A model generated the notes under the pieces. The model searched no databases and had not been told where the DNA came from. It saw nothing but the letters and a program-made list of their open reading frames with translations. Shown in pieces: positions 7,827 through 16,401 of a DNA stretch of 64,000 bases. The translations under genes and the position numbers were made by a program. How positions within the stretch are numbered: position 1 is the stretch's first letter; every line of letters begins with the position of its first letter. This DNA comes from an uncultured bacterium (lineage in GTDB: Bacteria; Verrucomicrobiota; Lentisphaeria; Victivallales; UBA1829), in the NCBI GenBank assembly GCA_949292215.1, contig CASEYW010000087.1, positions 1 to 64,000 on the forward strand, written 5' to 3'.

Positions 7827-7934
7827 GCGGAAACGATTTTTCCTTGAAATCGATTCTGCCGCTTTTCTTTTTGGAAAAACAACTTATATTATAGAACCGT
7901 TTCAATCAGAAACCGCAATTTTACGGAGAACATC

Positions 7935-8963
7935 ATGGCAAAGGTTCGTGTTGCTATTGTTGGCGCGTCCGGATATGCCGGCGAGGAGCTGATCCGGCTT
8001 CTTACTGTGCATCCGAACGTGGATTTACGCATCATCACGTCCCGGCAGAATGCCGGAAAAGAGATTTCGGAAATCTTTCCGCGTTTCTTCGGGATGGATC
8101 TGAAATTCTCCGCTCCCGATGTGGCGCGGATCGCGGCCGAATGCGACGCGGCATTCCTTGCGCTGCCTCACGGACTTGCATCCGAATATGCGATTCCACT
8201 GATGGAAGCCGGAGTCCGGGTCTTTGACATCAGTGCCGATTTCCGTCTGCGTTCCACGGCAAAATACAAGGAATATTACGGCAAGGAACATCCTGCGCCG
8301 GAACTGCTGAAAAAAGCCGTTTACGGTTCTCCGGAACGCTACCGCGAGCAGATCAGAAATGCGGCATTCATTGCCTGCCCGGGATGTTATCCGACCAGTA
8401 TCATTCTGGCGGTTGCACCGCTGCTGAAGGCAGGACTGGTCTCCACAAAGAATATAATCGTAGCAAGTATGAGCGGCGTCACAGGCGCCGGACGCAAGGT
8501 CGATCTGCCCTATATCTTCCCGGAATGCAACGAAAGCATTCGTGCATACGGAGCTGTCGGACACCGCCATCTGCCGGAAATTGAACAGGAACTGGCAGTT
8601 GCCGCGGGGGTCGGGGAAATGGCGGTCAATTTCATTCCGCACCTCGCCCCGATGAACCGAGGAATCAATTCCACAATCATTCTTGACCCGACGGAACAAT
8701 TCTCGAAAGAAGCTGTTACGGAAGCCTATAAGAACGCTTACGGCAACGAAGAGTTTGTCAAAGTTCTGCCGATGGGAAAACTGCCGGATACCAAGCACGT
8801 CACCATGACCAACCGCTGCGAAATCGGTTATGTCTATGATTCCCACACGAACAAACTGCTGGTCTTCAGCGTCATCGACAATCTGACAAAAGGCGCCGCC
8901 GGACAGGCCGTCCAGTGCATGAACATCCGTTTCGGCATGGAAGAAAATCTCGGATTGCGCTGA
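7935..8963 (+). CDS. argC: N-acetyl-gamma-glutamyl-phosphate reductase
   Basis: Third step of arginine (or ornithine) synthesis: NADPH-dependent reduction of N-acetylglutamyl phosphate to the semialdehyde. The N-terminal loop IVGASGYAGEELIRLL binds NADP; the catalytic cysteine is C151 in CPGCYPTS; GVTGAGRK and GHRHLPEIEQEL are family segments. At 342 residues it is the type 1 length. CGGAG lies upstream of the ATG, and a TATATTATAG element about 35 nt before the start is the likely -10, with no clear -35. No other arg gene is nearby. Confidence 0.96.
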   Translation: MAKVRVAIVGASGYAGEELIRLLTVHPNVDLRIITSRQNAGKEISEIFPRFFGMDLKFSAPDVARIAAECDAAFLALPHGLASEYAIPLMEAGVRVFDISADFRLRSTAKYKEYYGKEHPAPELLKKAVYGSPERYREQIRNAAFIACPGCYPTSIILAVAPLLKAGLVSTKNIIVASMSGVTGAGRKVDLPYIFPECNESIRAYGAVGHRHLPEIEQELAVAAGVGEMAVNFIPHLAPMNRGINSTIILDPTEQFSKEAVTEAYKNAYGNEEFVKVLPMGKLPDTKHVTMTNRCEIGYVYDSHTNKLLVFSVIDNLTKGAAGQAVQCMNIRFGMEENLGLR

Positions 8964-9012
8964 GGAATCCGCGAATTTTCTTTTTTGCAAAAACGTGCAA
9001 ATCTCTTTTTCA

Positions 9013-9050
9013 CAACGCCATCAATCTCATCATGATGGCGTTGTTTTTAT
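9013..9050 (+). terminator. Intrinsic terminator after argC
   Basis: An 11-bp stem (9013-9023 with 9033-9043, CAACGCCATCA/TGATGGCGTTG) ends in TTGTTTTTAT. Confidence 0.9.
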
Positions 9051-9106
9051 TTGTCGTTGAAAACTGGAAACGCAATCAGAATCTTCCGGCGGGGAAATGA
9101 CCGGAA

Positions 9107-9826
9107 TCAGACGGAATGCCGCTTCTGATGCTGCCAGATACCGGCAATACCGCGAAGAGTAAAGGTGTCATCTGCGAATTCGAATCCGGGAAGTTCCCGG
9201 AGAAAGAAAGGCGCATCCCCTCCACAGGCGACACGCCGGATTGATTCGCCAGCGAACTGTTTTTCCATTCGAGCAAGGACCTCCCGGACAGCCCCGAGAG
9301 CTCCTGCGTCGACCCCGATGTCAATAGCATCCACCGTATTGTTTCCGGGAAAATCCGGGATATCGGAACGGAGCTCCGTCAGCGGAAGTTTTGCGGTATA
9401 ATCATGAAGTGCGCGACGCAGCAGAAGGCGTCCTGGCAAAATCGCTCCGCCACGCATCCGGCGTTTCGAATCGACAAACTCCAGATTGATTGCAGTCCCG
9501 AAATCGATGCACATTGCAGGCAGCGGTCCGGAAAGAATCAGTGCAGCGGCATTTGCAAGGCGGTCCGCACCCAGAGTCTCCGGAGTCTTCATCAACGAGA
9601 GATCAACCGGACCACGTGCAAAGTTCGGAGAAACAATCAGAGCTCCCGCATGACGCAGGAGCTCCTCTAAGGCAGGCACAACACTTGCAGCCGCCATCTC
9701 CGGAGCGGCAAATTTCTCCGGATGGAATTCAGAGGTCGGCACCTTTGCAACAGGATGAATCATTCCGCTGCAAAGGTCCGCAATCTGCACGTGGGTATTT
9801 CCCACGTTGAAAAGCCGGCAATCCAT
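9107..9826 (-). CDS. coaX: Type III pantothenate kinase
   Basis: Phosphorylates pantothenate in the first step of coenzyme A synthesis. The protein is an ASKHA-fold kinase: NVGNTH is the phosphate-1 loop, GADRLANAAAL and IDFGTAINLEFVD carry the substrate and metal aspartates, and GGAILPG is the adenosine-side motif. At 239 residues it is a little shorter than the usual 250-260, with nothing clearly missing. It starts 11 nt after the GspF-like gene and is probably co-transcribed with it, an unrelated function. Confidence 0.93.
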   Translation of the reverse strand: MDCRLFNVGNTHVQIADLCSGMIHPVAKVPTSEFHPEKFAAPEMAAASVVPALEELLRHAGALIVSPNFARGPVDLSLMKTPETLGADRLANAAALILSGPLPAMCIDFGTAINLEFVDSKRRMRGGAILPGRLLLRRALHDYTAKLPLTELRSDIPDFPGNNTVDAIDIGVDAGALGAVREVLARMEKQFAGESIRRVACGGDAPFFLRELPGFEFADDTFTLRGIAGIWQHQKRHSV

Positions 9827-9837
9827 ATGAGCCAGAA

Positions 9838-11109
9838 TCAGCCGCCGAGTTTTTCGATGATGCTGATCAGCGGCATGAACAGCGCCAGAACAATTCCACC
9901 GACAACCACCGCAAGGAACACAATCATCAACGGTTCAATCATGGAGGTCAGAGCGCCGACCGCGTTATCGACTTCTTCGTCATAGGTATCTGCAATCTTA
10001 TCCAGCATCTCGGGCAGCTTACCGGTTTCCTCGCCCACTTCGATCATACTGATCACCATGTCTGGGAAGATTTTCGTTGTGGCAAGCGGACCGGCGATCG
10101 TTTCACCTTCCTTCACGGCGTCATGGACCTTCTGAACGGCAGCCGCAACCACGTCACTTCCGGAAGTTTCCTTCACGATGCTCAATGCGTTCAAAACCGG
10201 CACACCGGACCCCATCAAGGTTCCCAGCGTTCGCGAGAATTTCGAGATCGACGATTTTGAAATAATCGGTCCGAATAGTGGCAAATTGTAGTAGAAAACA
10301 TCCAGTGCGTGCTTGCCGAAAGGTGTTTTGGCAAAAACCTTGTAGGCAATCACAAGACCGATGATACAGCCGATCAGCAGAAGCAGCTGTTCCTGCATGA
10401 ACCGGCTGACCCCCATCACGAACTCGGTCAGAGCTGGCAGCGGTGCGCCTTCGAGCAGCTCTTTGAAGATCTTCTCGAACTTCGGAACAATGAAGATCAT
10501 CAAACCGGCGGTAATCGCACCCGCAATACAGAGAACGATACACGGATACACCATCGCGGACTTTACTTTTCCGGCAATTCGCGAGGCTTTTTCCATAAAG
10601 GACGCAAGGCGGTCCAGAATCACTTCCAGCTTACCGGCGGCCTCGCCTGCACGCACCATGTTCAGATACAGTTTATTGAAAGATCGCGGATGCTGCGCCA
10701 GCGCCTCGGAAAATGTGGAACCGGCCTCGACGCCTGTCGCAACCTCGCCGATGATCTTTTTAATGACAGGATTCTTCGCCTGTTTCTCCAGAGTTTTCAG
10801 CGACCGGATCAAAGGAAGACCGGCATTGAGAAGAATTGCCATCTGACGTGTGAAGATCGTAAGATCCTTCTGCTTGATGACCGCAGGGCCCAGCGAGATG
10901 TTCAAGTTCATCGCACTGGACTTTTTCTTTTCATCCTTCTTAACCGTTTCCTTTTTCTTGACTTCAACTTTCCGGACCTGTTTGATTGAGGTCGGGAACA
11001 AGCCCTGATCCTTCAGAAACGCGGTTACCGCTTCTTCGCTGGCGGCCTCCTTCTGCCCTCTTCTCTCTTTGCCCGTGGCGTCCATCGCCGCGTACTGATA
11101 CAAAGGCAT
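9838..11109 (-). CDS. Type II secretion / type IV pilus inner-membrane platform protein (GspF/PilC family)
   Basis: Polytopic membrane protein of 423 residues that anchors the assembly ATPase and helps polymerise pilin-like subunits. After a soluble N-terminal region beginning MPLYQYAAMDATGK and a lysine-rich linker (about residues 45-65), two T2SSF domains follow: FTRQMAILLNAGLPLIRSL (from residue 86) and FSRTLGTLMGSGVPVLNAL. Hydrophobic segments follow each, and a third ends the protein. ATG 11109 has an ideal AGGAG 8 nt upstream; the longer frame to 11244 is rejected. No GspE, GspG or prepilin peptidase gene lies nearby. It is the only assembly component in a window with five pseudopilins, so it may serve them. 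Confidence 0.93.
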   Translation of the reverse strand: MPLYQYAAMDATGKERRGQKEAASEEAVTAFLKDQGLFPTSIKQVRKVEVKKKETVKKDEKKKSSAMNLNISLGPAVIKQKDLTIFTRQMAILLNAGLPLIRSLKTLEKQAKNPVIKKIIGEVATGVEAGSTFSEALAQHPRSFNKLYLNMVRAGEAAGKLEVILDRLASFMEKASRIAGKVKSAMVYPCIVLCIAGAITAGLMIFIVPKFEKIFKELLEGAPLPALTEFVMGVSRFMQEQLLLLIGCIIGLVIAYKVFAKTPFGKHALDVFYYNLPLFGPIISKSSISKFSRTLGTLMGSGVPVLNALSIVKETSGSDVVAAAVQKVHDAVKEGETIAGPLATTKIFPDMVISMIEVGEETGKLPEMLDKIADTYDEEVDNAVGALTSMIEPLMIVFLAVVVGGIVLALFMPLISIIEKLGG

Positions 11110-11266
11110 AGTTTCATCTCCTTTCTCTGCGTTCGGGAACCGGCGGCGGCATCCCGTCCTGTTGTAAAAAATTCCTTCGCATTCCAAACGTTCCGGCGAA
11201 CAAAAGAGGCTTTTTCCCACAAGCCTTTGCACCGGAAAACGCAAGAGTCATCCATTGTTATGGAGT

Positions 11267-11295
11267 ATAATAGCATGAAGAAATCGCTTTGTCCA
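11267..11295 (-). promoter_or_regulatory. Promoter of the GspF-like gene and coaX
   Basis: On the minus strand TGGACA (11295-11290) and TATTAT (11272-11267) have a 17-nt spacer. This leaves a leader of about 150 nt before the ATG at 11109. The 351-base divergent region 11110-11460 holds this and the ricT promoter; I see no RNA gene in it. Confidence 0.6.
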
Positions 11296-11401
11296 GCCGC
11301 TCCGGAACAAAACAGAGGGGAAAGAGAGTTTTTTTTGCAGAAATTCTTGTTCCGCAGAAACGTTTCCCCGAGAAATCGCCGGTGAATTTTGCATCCGGAG
11401 G

Positions 11402-11430
11402 TTGAATTCACGCACTTCCGGCTGTATTCT
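11402..11430 (+). promoter_or_regulatory. Promoter of ricT
   Basis: TTGAAT (11402-11407) and TATTCT (11425-11430) with a 17-nt spacer, 30 nt before the ATG. Confidence 0.5.
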
Positions 11431-11460
11431 ATAAAAATGAATTAACGGAGATTTTCGATT

Positions 11461-12384
11461 ATGGAACTGCTTTATGAAATACAGGTTGACAATGGATCCC
11501 GCTATCATGCCATCGGCGACGAATCCCTGATGCTCAAACCGGAAGAATACTGTGTCGTCCGCAAGGACTTCTATACCGACTACGCACGCGTCATCAAAAT
11601 CTGCCGCGAAGCCACACCGGAAGACCATACCCAGGAGCCGCAGGGGCCCGATAAAAAGACCGAAACGCCGATCATTCAGCGCAAGGCAACCGTCGTGGAT
11701 CAGAGCAAAGCTCATGAAAACCTTGCCCGGGCAAAATCCGCCATGAGAACAGCCGCCCAGCATGTTGAACTGCTGCAGCTGCCCATGAAACTGATCAACG
11801 CGCACTACTCCTTCGACGGAAAACTCGTTACAATCCAATTCAGTGCCGAAGGACGCGTCGATTTCCGGGAACTGGTCAAACAGCTCTCCTCCGCGCTCAA
11901 CACCAGAATTGAGCTGCGTCAGATCGGAGTCCGGGATGAAACCGCAGCGATCGGCGGCATCGCGCCCTGCGGACGAATCCTCTGCTGCTGTTCCTTCCTC
12001 AAGGATTTTGCTTCCATCAATGTCAAAATGGCGAAAGAGCAGGATCTCTCGCTGACGCCATCCACAATCTCCGGGGTCTGCGGAAGGCTCAAGTGCTGTC
12101 TGAAATACGAGCACGAAGGATATCTCGAAATGGAGAAAACCATGCCCCGCCGCGGAGACTGCTGCGAATGCGCGGAGGGACGCGGACGGATCGTTGACCG
12201 CAATCTGCTCACACAGAAGGTTGCTGTATGTCTTGATGAGACAAACCGGACCGTCATCTGCCATCGGGATGAAGTCACCGTGGTGTATCCCGAAAAACAC
12301 AAATACTCGAAGAAATCCGGAGGCGCCAATTCCGGACAGAACAGCAAAAACTCCGAAAATGAAACGGGAAAAGGTGTATCATGA
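11461..12384 (+). CDS. ricT: PSP1 domain protein, RicT (YaaT) family
   Basis: Member of the PSP1 family; in Bacillus subtilis RicT joins RicA and RicF in an iron-sulfur complex that affects RNase Y processing, sporulation and competence. The conserved domain is seen from about residue 60: GKLVTIQFSAEGRVDFREL, then the cysteine-rich GIAPCGRILCCCSFL and GVCGRLKCCLKYE segments, which are the likely Fe-S ligands. The last 30 residues are lysine-, serine- and asparagine-rich and look disordered. 307 residues; ACGGAG precedes the ATG. The stop overlaps the next start as ATGA. RicA and RicF homologues are not in the window. Confidence 0.9.
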   Translation: MELLYEIQVDNGSRYHAIGDESLMLKPEEYCVVRKDFYTDYARVIKICREATPEDHTQEPQGPDKKTETPIIQRKATVVDQSKAHENLARAKSAMRTAAQHVELLQLPMKLINAHYSFDGKLVTIQFSAEGRVDFRELVKQLSSALNTRIELRQIGVRDETAAIGGIAPCGRILCCCSFLKDFASINVKMAKEQDLSLTPSTISGVCGRLKCCLKYEHEGYLEMEKTMPRRGDCCECAEGRGRIVDRNLLTQKVAVCLDETNRTVICHRDEVTVVYPEKHKYSKKSGGANSGQNSKNSENETGKGVS

Positions 12385-12746
12385 AAGTCGGAGATCCCAT
12401 CCAATGCCCACACTGCGGTGCGGATTCCTTTCTTAAAAAAGAATCGGTCATGGATGGCTGGACCAAGATCGGAGAGGTGCTGAAATGCGCCTCATGCTCC
12501 GCAGTCATTGCCAATGTGCAGGAACCAAAGCCAGAAACAAAAAAAACATCCGAAGCAGCGGAACGTCTGAAACATTTTCTCGGAGCGGAGGAAGATGAAC
12601 CGGTCCGTCTCTCTCTTGATCCGACAGACAAACGTTTCTGCAAAGACTGCGTTAATCTGATCCAGCATCCGTTCGTTCTGCGTTGTGCTCTTGACGGACG
12701 CGCAGTCAATCCAATGGATGACTGCGACCGCTTTCAAGCCAGATAA
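12381..12746 (+). CDS. Small double zinc-ribbon protein of unknown function
   Basis: A 121-residue soluble protein. The N-terminal CPHCG and CASC pairs (about residues 9-40) form a zinc ribbon; after a charged linker a second cluster FCKDC, RCALDG and DDCDRF near the C terminus supplies four more cysteines. I do not recognise a named family. It is translationally coupled to ricT (ATGA overlap), so it may act with that Fe-S protein; this is inference from context only. Confidence 0.8.
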   Translation: MKVGDPIQCPHCGADSFLKKESVMDGWTKIGEVLKCASCSAVIANVQEPKPETKKTSEAAERLKHFLGAEEDEPVRLSLDPTDKRFCKDCVNLIQHPFVLRCALDGRAVNPMDDCDRFQAR

Positions 12747-12778
12747 TTCTTTGCATTTTATTCAAAAGGAGCATTATC

Positions 12779-15160
12779 ATGCGGGAAAAGATTCTGTTCA
12801 ACCACGACTGGCGTTTTCTGGAAGGTCCTTTTCAAACAGCCAGCCCGAAAACCAAGGCGGCCATGTATCTTTCCGCCAAAACAGAGCGGCTCAAATGGGG
12901 ACCGGGAACCTATACGCACAACGATATACCGGACTGCTGGGATCTCGTCGGAGAACTGCCGGCGGAACGCTGGGAGGCGATCAATCTGCCGCATGACTAC
13001 ATCATCTCACGGACTCCGGACCCGAACGAAGCCGGAGCACTCGGATTCTTCCACTATGATCCGGCGTGGTACCGGAAACATTTTCAACTACTGCCGGAAG
13101 ACCGCGAAAAGAGGATTGCCATCTACTTCGAGGGAATCACCGGAATCGCCGATATTTACCTGAACGGATGCTTCCTGAAACACAATGACGGCAGTTATGT
13201 TTCTTTTGAAGTCGATCTCACCGATCTTGTGCGTTTCGATCAGGAAAACGTCCTTGCCATCCATGTCGATCCCCGCGTTCAGGAAGGGTGGTGGTATACA
13301 GGAGGCGGCATCTATCGGAATGTCTGGCTGATCAAGACCGATCCCGTCGCAGTGGATCTCTGGGGCGTGTTCGTCCCGGTCAGAAAGCGCGAGAACAAGA
13401 CCTGGGATGTGCCGGTCGAACTCACAATCCGCAACACGGGATATGAGGAGAAAGCTGTCAAGGCGCTCTGCGAAATTCTCTCACCGGAAGGGAAAAAAGT
13501 CGGAGAGATCCCGCTCGAAGGCATCGTTCCCGCTCGAAGCAGAATCCTTCTCAAGGGAAGCGGAATTCTTGTATCGCCGGATCTGTGGGATCTTGATACC
13601 CCAAACCTTTACACGTTAAAAATCACCATTTGCAAACGCACCGGTGAAACATACGTGCCTTGCGATGTTTATGAACAGCGTTTCGGCTTCCGCGAAATCG
13701 TCATAACGCCGGATCGCGGACTGTTCCTCAACGGACGGAATCTCAAGCTCAAGGGAGTCTGTGCGCATCTCGACTTCGGATTGACCGGCAAGGCGGTTCC
13801 CGACAATCTCTGCCGTTACAAGATTCAGCTCTGCAAGGAAATGGGTGCCAACGCATTCCGTACCAGCCACTATCCGCATCAGGAGGCGGCAATGGACGCC
13901 TGCGACGAATTCGGACTCCTTGTCATGGATGAAACCCGCAGATTCGAATCCAATGAGGAGGCCATTGCACAGATGGAAATGCTTGTCAGACGAGACCGCA
14001 ACCGGCCGTCCGTCTTTCTCTGGTCCACAGGAAACGAGGAGATGGCGTACCATGGCATGGAGCAGGGACACCGGATTCACCGGGCACTGGCTCACGCCAT
14101 TCGGAAACTGGATCCGACCCGGCCCATAACCACTGCAATGACCAATCTTGATCAGACGACCGTTGGTGCAATCTGCGATGTCATCGGCGTCAATTACAGT
14201 TTCCGCTGCATGGAGGAGGTACACAGCCGCTTCCCGGAAAAACCGTTTGTATCCAGTGAAAACTGCGCGGTGGGCTCCACCCGCGGCTGGTATTACGGGG
14301 ACAGCCCCGAACGTGGACTTCTTGACGCGCGGGACCGCGATCCGGGTCCCACCAGTTTCCAAGTGTTCGGACGCGAAAAAACCTGGCAGTATATCATGGC
14401 CCATCCATGGCTTGCCGGCGGATTCCAGTGGGATGCCGTCGAACACCGGGGAGAAGCGGTCTGGCCCCGCCTGAGCTCCGTTTCCGGCGCACTGGACCTC
14501 TTTCTTCAGAAGAAGGACACATTCTATCAGAACCAGTCGCACTGGCTCGATACTCCGATGATTCATCTTCTGCCGCACTGGACGCATCCCGGATTCGAAG
14601 GGATTCCCGTTTCGGTCTGGGTCTACACCAACTGCGAAGAGGCGGAACTTTTCCTGAACGGAAAAAGTCTCGGAAAACAACGCATCGAACCGTGGGGACA
14701 CGGCGAATGGTCCGTACCTTATCAACCAGGCAAACTCGAAGCCGTCGGATTCATCGCCGGAGAACGCAAAGTCTTTGATTTCCGGGAGACCGCGGGACCG
14801 GCAGCAGCGTTGAAACTTCAGCTCGAAAACGCACCGGTATCCGCCAATGGTGAAGACATTGCTCTCTTCACCTGTCTCGCGGTGGATGAGCAGGGACGCG
14901 AAGTACCGGACGCATCGCCGTTCGTCCGCTTCGACTGTGTCAAAGGAGGCAGGATTCTTGGAACCGGTTCCGCCAATACCGATCACGTCCCGGTTCCGTC
15001 TCCGGAACGCAGGATGTACGCCGGACGCATCAGCATCGCGGTCAAACCGGAAACGCCTTCAGATGGCAGCAGAGAGATCGAAACGGTTCTTCTCGCCGGA
15101 GCAAACGGCCTTCGCAGTGCAGTTCTTTCCGTCATCTTCCGGGAAGAGGCAAAATCATAA
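12779..15160 (+). CDS. Glycoside hydrolase family 2 protein (beta-galactosidase-like)
   Basis: Exo-acting beta-glycosidase of 793 residues. Domain order: N-terminal sugar-binding jelly roll (about 1-180, with GFFHYDPAWYRKHF and EGITGIADIYLNG), an Ig-like domain (about 185-300), the TIM barrel (about 305-590) and C-terminal beta domains of the kind found in bacterial GH2 enzymes. The acid/base is E420 in STGNEEM and the nucleophile is E494 in FVSSENC. No signal peptide: MREKILFNHDWRF starts directly, so it is probably cytosolic and acts on imported oligosaccharides. AAAAGGAG precedes the ATG. Substrate (galactoside, glucuronide or mannoside) cannot be fixed from sequence. It ends 43 nt from the convergent GntR gene, with a 7-bp hairpin (15168-15186) without a T-run between. 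Confidence 0.92.
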   Translation: MREKILFNHDWRFLEGPFQTASPKTKAAMYLSAKTERLKWGPGTYTHNDIPDCWDLVGELPAERWEAINLPHDYIISRTPDPNEAGALGFFHYDPAWYRKHFQLLPEDREKRIAIYFEGITGIADIYLNGCFLKHNDGSYVSFEVDLTDLVRFDQENVLAIHVDPRVQEGWWYTGGGIYRNVWLIKTDPVAVDLWGVFVPVRKRENKTWDVPVELTIRNTGYEEKAVKALCEILSPEGKKVGEIPLEGIVPARSRILLKGSGILVSPDLWDLDTPNLYTLKITICKRTGETYVPCDVYEQRFGFREIVITPDRGLFLNGRNLKLKGVCAHLDFGLTGKAVPDNLCRYKIQLCKEMGANAFRTSHYPHQEAAMDACDEFGLLVMDETRRFESNEEAIAQMEMLVRRDRNRPSVFLWSTGNEEMAYHGMEQGHRIHRALAHAIRKLDPTRPITTAMTNLDQTTVGAICDVIGVNYSFRCMEEVHSRFPEKPFVSSENCAVGSTRGWYYGDSPERGLLDARDRDPGPTSFQVFGREKTWQYIMAHPWLAGGFQWDAVEHRGEAVWPRLSSVSGALDLFLQKKDTFYQNQSHWLDTPMIHLLPHWTHPGFEGIPVSVWVYTNCEEAELFLNGKSLGKQRIEPWGHGEWSVPYQPGKLEAVGFIAGERKVFDFRETAGPAAALKLQLENAPVSANGEDIALFTCLAVDEQGREVPDASPFVRFDCVKGGRILGTGSANTDHVPVPSPERRMYAGRISIAVKPETPSDGSREIETVLLAGANGLRSAVLSVIFREEAKS

Positions 15161-15203
15161 GGGACATCCGGAATGGTGAATTCCGGCCTTCCCTCATTCC
15201 CTT

Positions 15204-16241
15204 TCAGCCGATCCGCCGGATCAGATCCGCTCCTTTTAATTCCACAGGAATCTCTTTCAGAAAAGGAGCGGAAAGGGGAGTTCTGCCTTCGATGATGGAT
15301 GCAAGAATCTCCACTCCGGCACTGCCGAGTTCATAAGGATTCTGTGTAATTGTCGGAAACGGGTCAATCATCTGGTACTCGGAAATATCGCCGAAACCGG
15401 TAAAGGTCACATTGGCCGGGAACATATCGCGGAGTTCGGCGGCATGCTTCCGGAGAGCCGTGGCAATGTAATCCGTTTCCGCCGCAATTGCAGTCACACC
15501 GGGATGCTCGAACGCAATCCGCCGCAGAAGATGCGGATAGATGTTTTCCGGCTCGGCAATCGAATAAAACCGTCCCGCCGGACAAATTCCAGCCGCTTCA
15601 AGACGCTGAAAAAAATGGGAACATCTGGGATTCTCCCGAATGGAAATCTGCGAATTCGCCACATAAATGATCTCGCGATGGCCTGCGGCGAGAAGCGCAT
15701 CCGCCAGCATCACACCGCCATTCCGGGAATCGCAGTTGACACAGAAATATTTTTCCTTCCGCGGAAGAAGATCGCAATCAACATAAACGGTTGGAAAGGA
15801 ACCGTCGTTGGGACCATCGCTTGCAACATACAGAATTCCCAGAGTCCCTCCAGCCCGCGCCTTCGAAACCGCATGATTCATGTTCTTCGGCTCGGGGTTC
15901 AACAGTACAGGCAGGTAATTGTTTCTTGCGGCGGCATCGACAACGCCCCTCAAAATCCGCATGCCAAACGAATCCAGATGGTAAAAAACCGCCGTAATCG
16001 TCCCTTTGGGAATGAGGCAGCCGTCCTCCCGGACAAAAGTGCCATCCCGCGTACTGCTTCCCCGAATCAGAATCCCTTCTGAAATCAGCCTGGAAACCGC
16101 CTTGTTCAAAGTCACCTTGTTGACACCCAGCTCATCCGCCAGGATTGCTTCCGACGGCAAACGGACTCCCGGAACGTAAATCCCCTCCCGAATCCGTTCC
16201 CGAAGTATCTTTACAATTTCATCCTGTTTCCGGACAGACAT
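15204..16241 (-). CDS. GntR-type regulator with LacI-like sensor domain (cassette A)
   Basis: Transcription factor of 345 residues. The N-terminal winged helix (about 1-75) has PGVRLPSEAILADELGVNKV and the LISEGILIR wing; the rest is a periplasmic-binding-protein-like sugar sensor as in LacI/AraR (TITQNPYELGSAGVEIL near the end). I chose ATG 16241, preceded by AAGGAGGGAGAG; the ATG at 16265 lies about where transcription should start. It is divergent from the cassette A genes, with promoters back to back and palindromes between them, so it probably controls itself and that operon in response to a sugar. It converges on the GH2 gene. Confidence 0.9.
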   Translation of the reverse strand: MSVRKQDEIVKILRERIREGIYVPGVRLPSEAILADELGVNKVTLNKAVSRLISEGILIRGSSTRDGTFVREDGCLIPKGTITAVFYHLDSFGMRILRGVVDAAARNNYLPVLLNPEPKNMNHAVSKARAGGTLGILYVASDGPNDGSFPTVYVDCDLLPRKEKYFCVNCDSRNGGVMLADALLAAGHREIIYVANSQISIRENPRCSHFFQRLEAAGICPAGRFYSIAEPENIYPHLLRRIAFEHPGVTAIAAETDYIATALRKHAAELRDMFPANVTFTGFGDISEYQMIDPFPTITQNPYELGSAGVEILASIIEGRTPLSAPFLKEIPVELKGADLIRRIG

Positions 16242-16270
16242 CTCTCCCTCCTTCTTTTGAAGCATGAGAT

Positions 16271-16298
16271 ACTATACTCTGTTTATTGAATATGTCAA
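16271..16298 (-). promoter_or_regulatory. Strong promoter of the cassette A regulator
   Basis: Minus strand: TTGACA (16298-16293), 16-nt spacer, TATAGT (16276-16271). Confidence 0.8.
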
Positions 16299-16302
16299 TA
16301 AA
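16282..16302. promoter_or_regulatory. Palindromic operator candidate, cassette A
   Basis: TTTATTGA and TCAATAAA form a perfect 8-bp inverted repeat around ATATG. It covers the -35 of the regulator promoter, as expected for autorepression. Confidence 0.6.
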
Positions 16303-16323
16303 AATTTATTTTTTCTTTTTCTT

Positions 16324-16355
16324 CTATTGCTTTTTCTTTTTCAATAGAGTATAAT
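16324..16355 (+). promoter_or_regulatory. Promoter of the cassette A secreted genes, with a second inverted repeat
   Basis: TTGCTT (16327-16332), 17-nt spacer, perfect TATAAT (16350-16355). CTATTG (16324-16329) and CAATAG (16342-16347) form an inverted repeat across the -35 and spacer and share the ATTG/CAAT core with the palindrome at 16282-16302, so both may bind the same GntR protein. Confidence 0.65.
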
Positions 16356-16401
16356 GAAAAGAGAAAGAAATATTAAATCATTCAATAAGAAAGACAAATT
16401 C

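Noticed and set aside
15168-15186. Bidirectional terminator between the GH2 and GntR genes
   Set aside because: The CCGGAAT/ATTCCGG hairpin has no T-run on either side, so I list it only as a hairpin in the GH2 entry.
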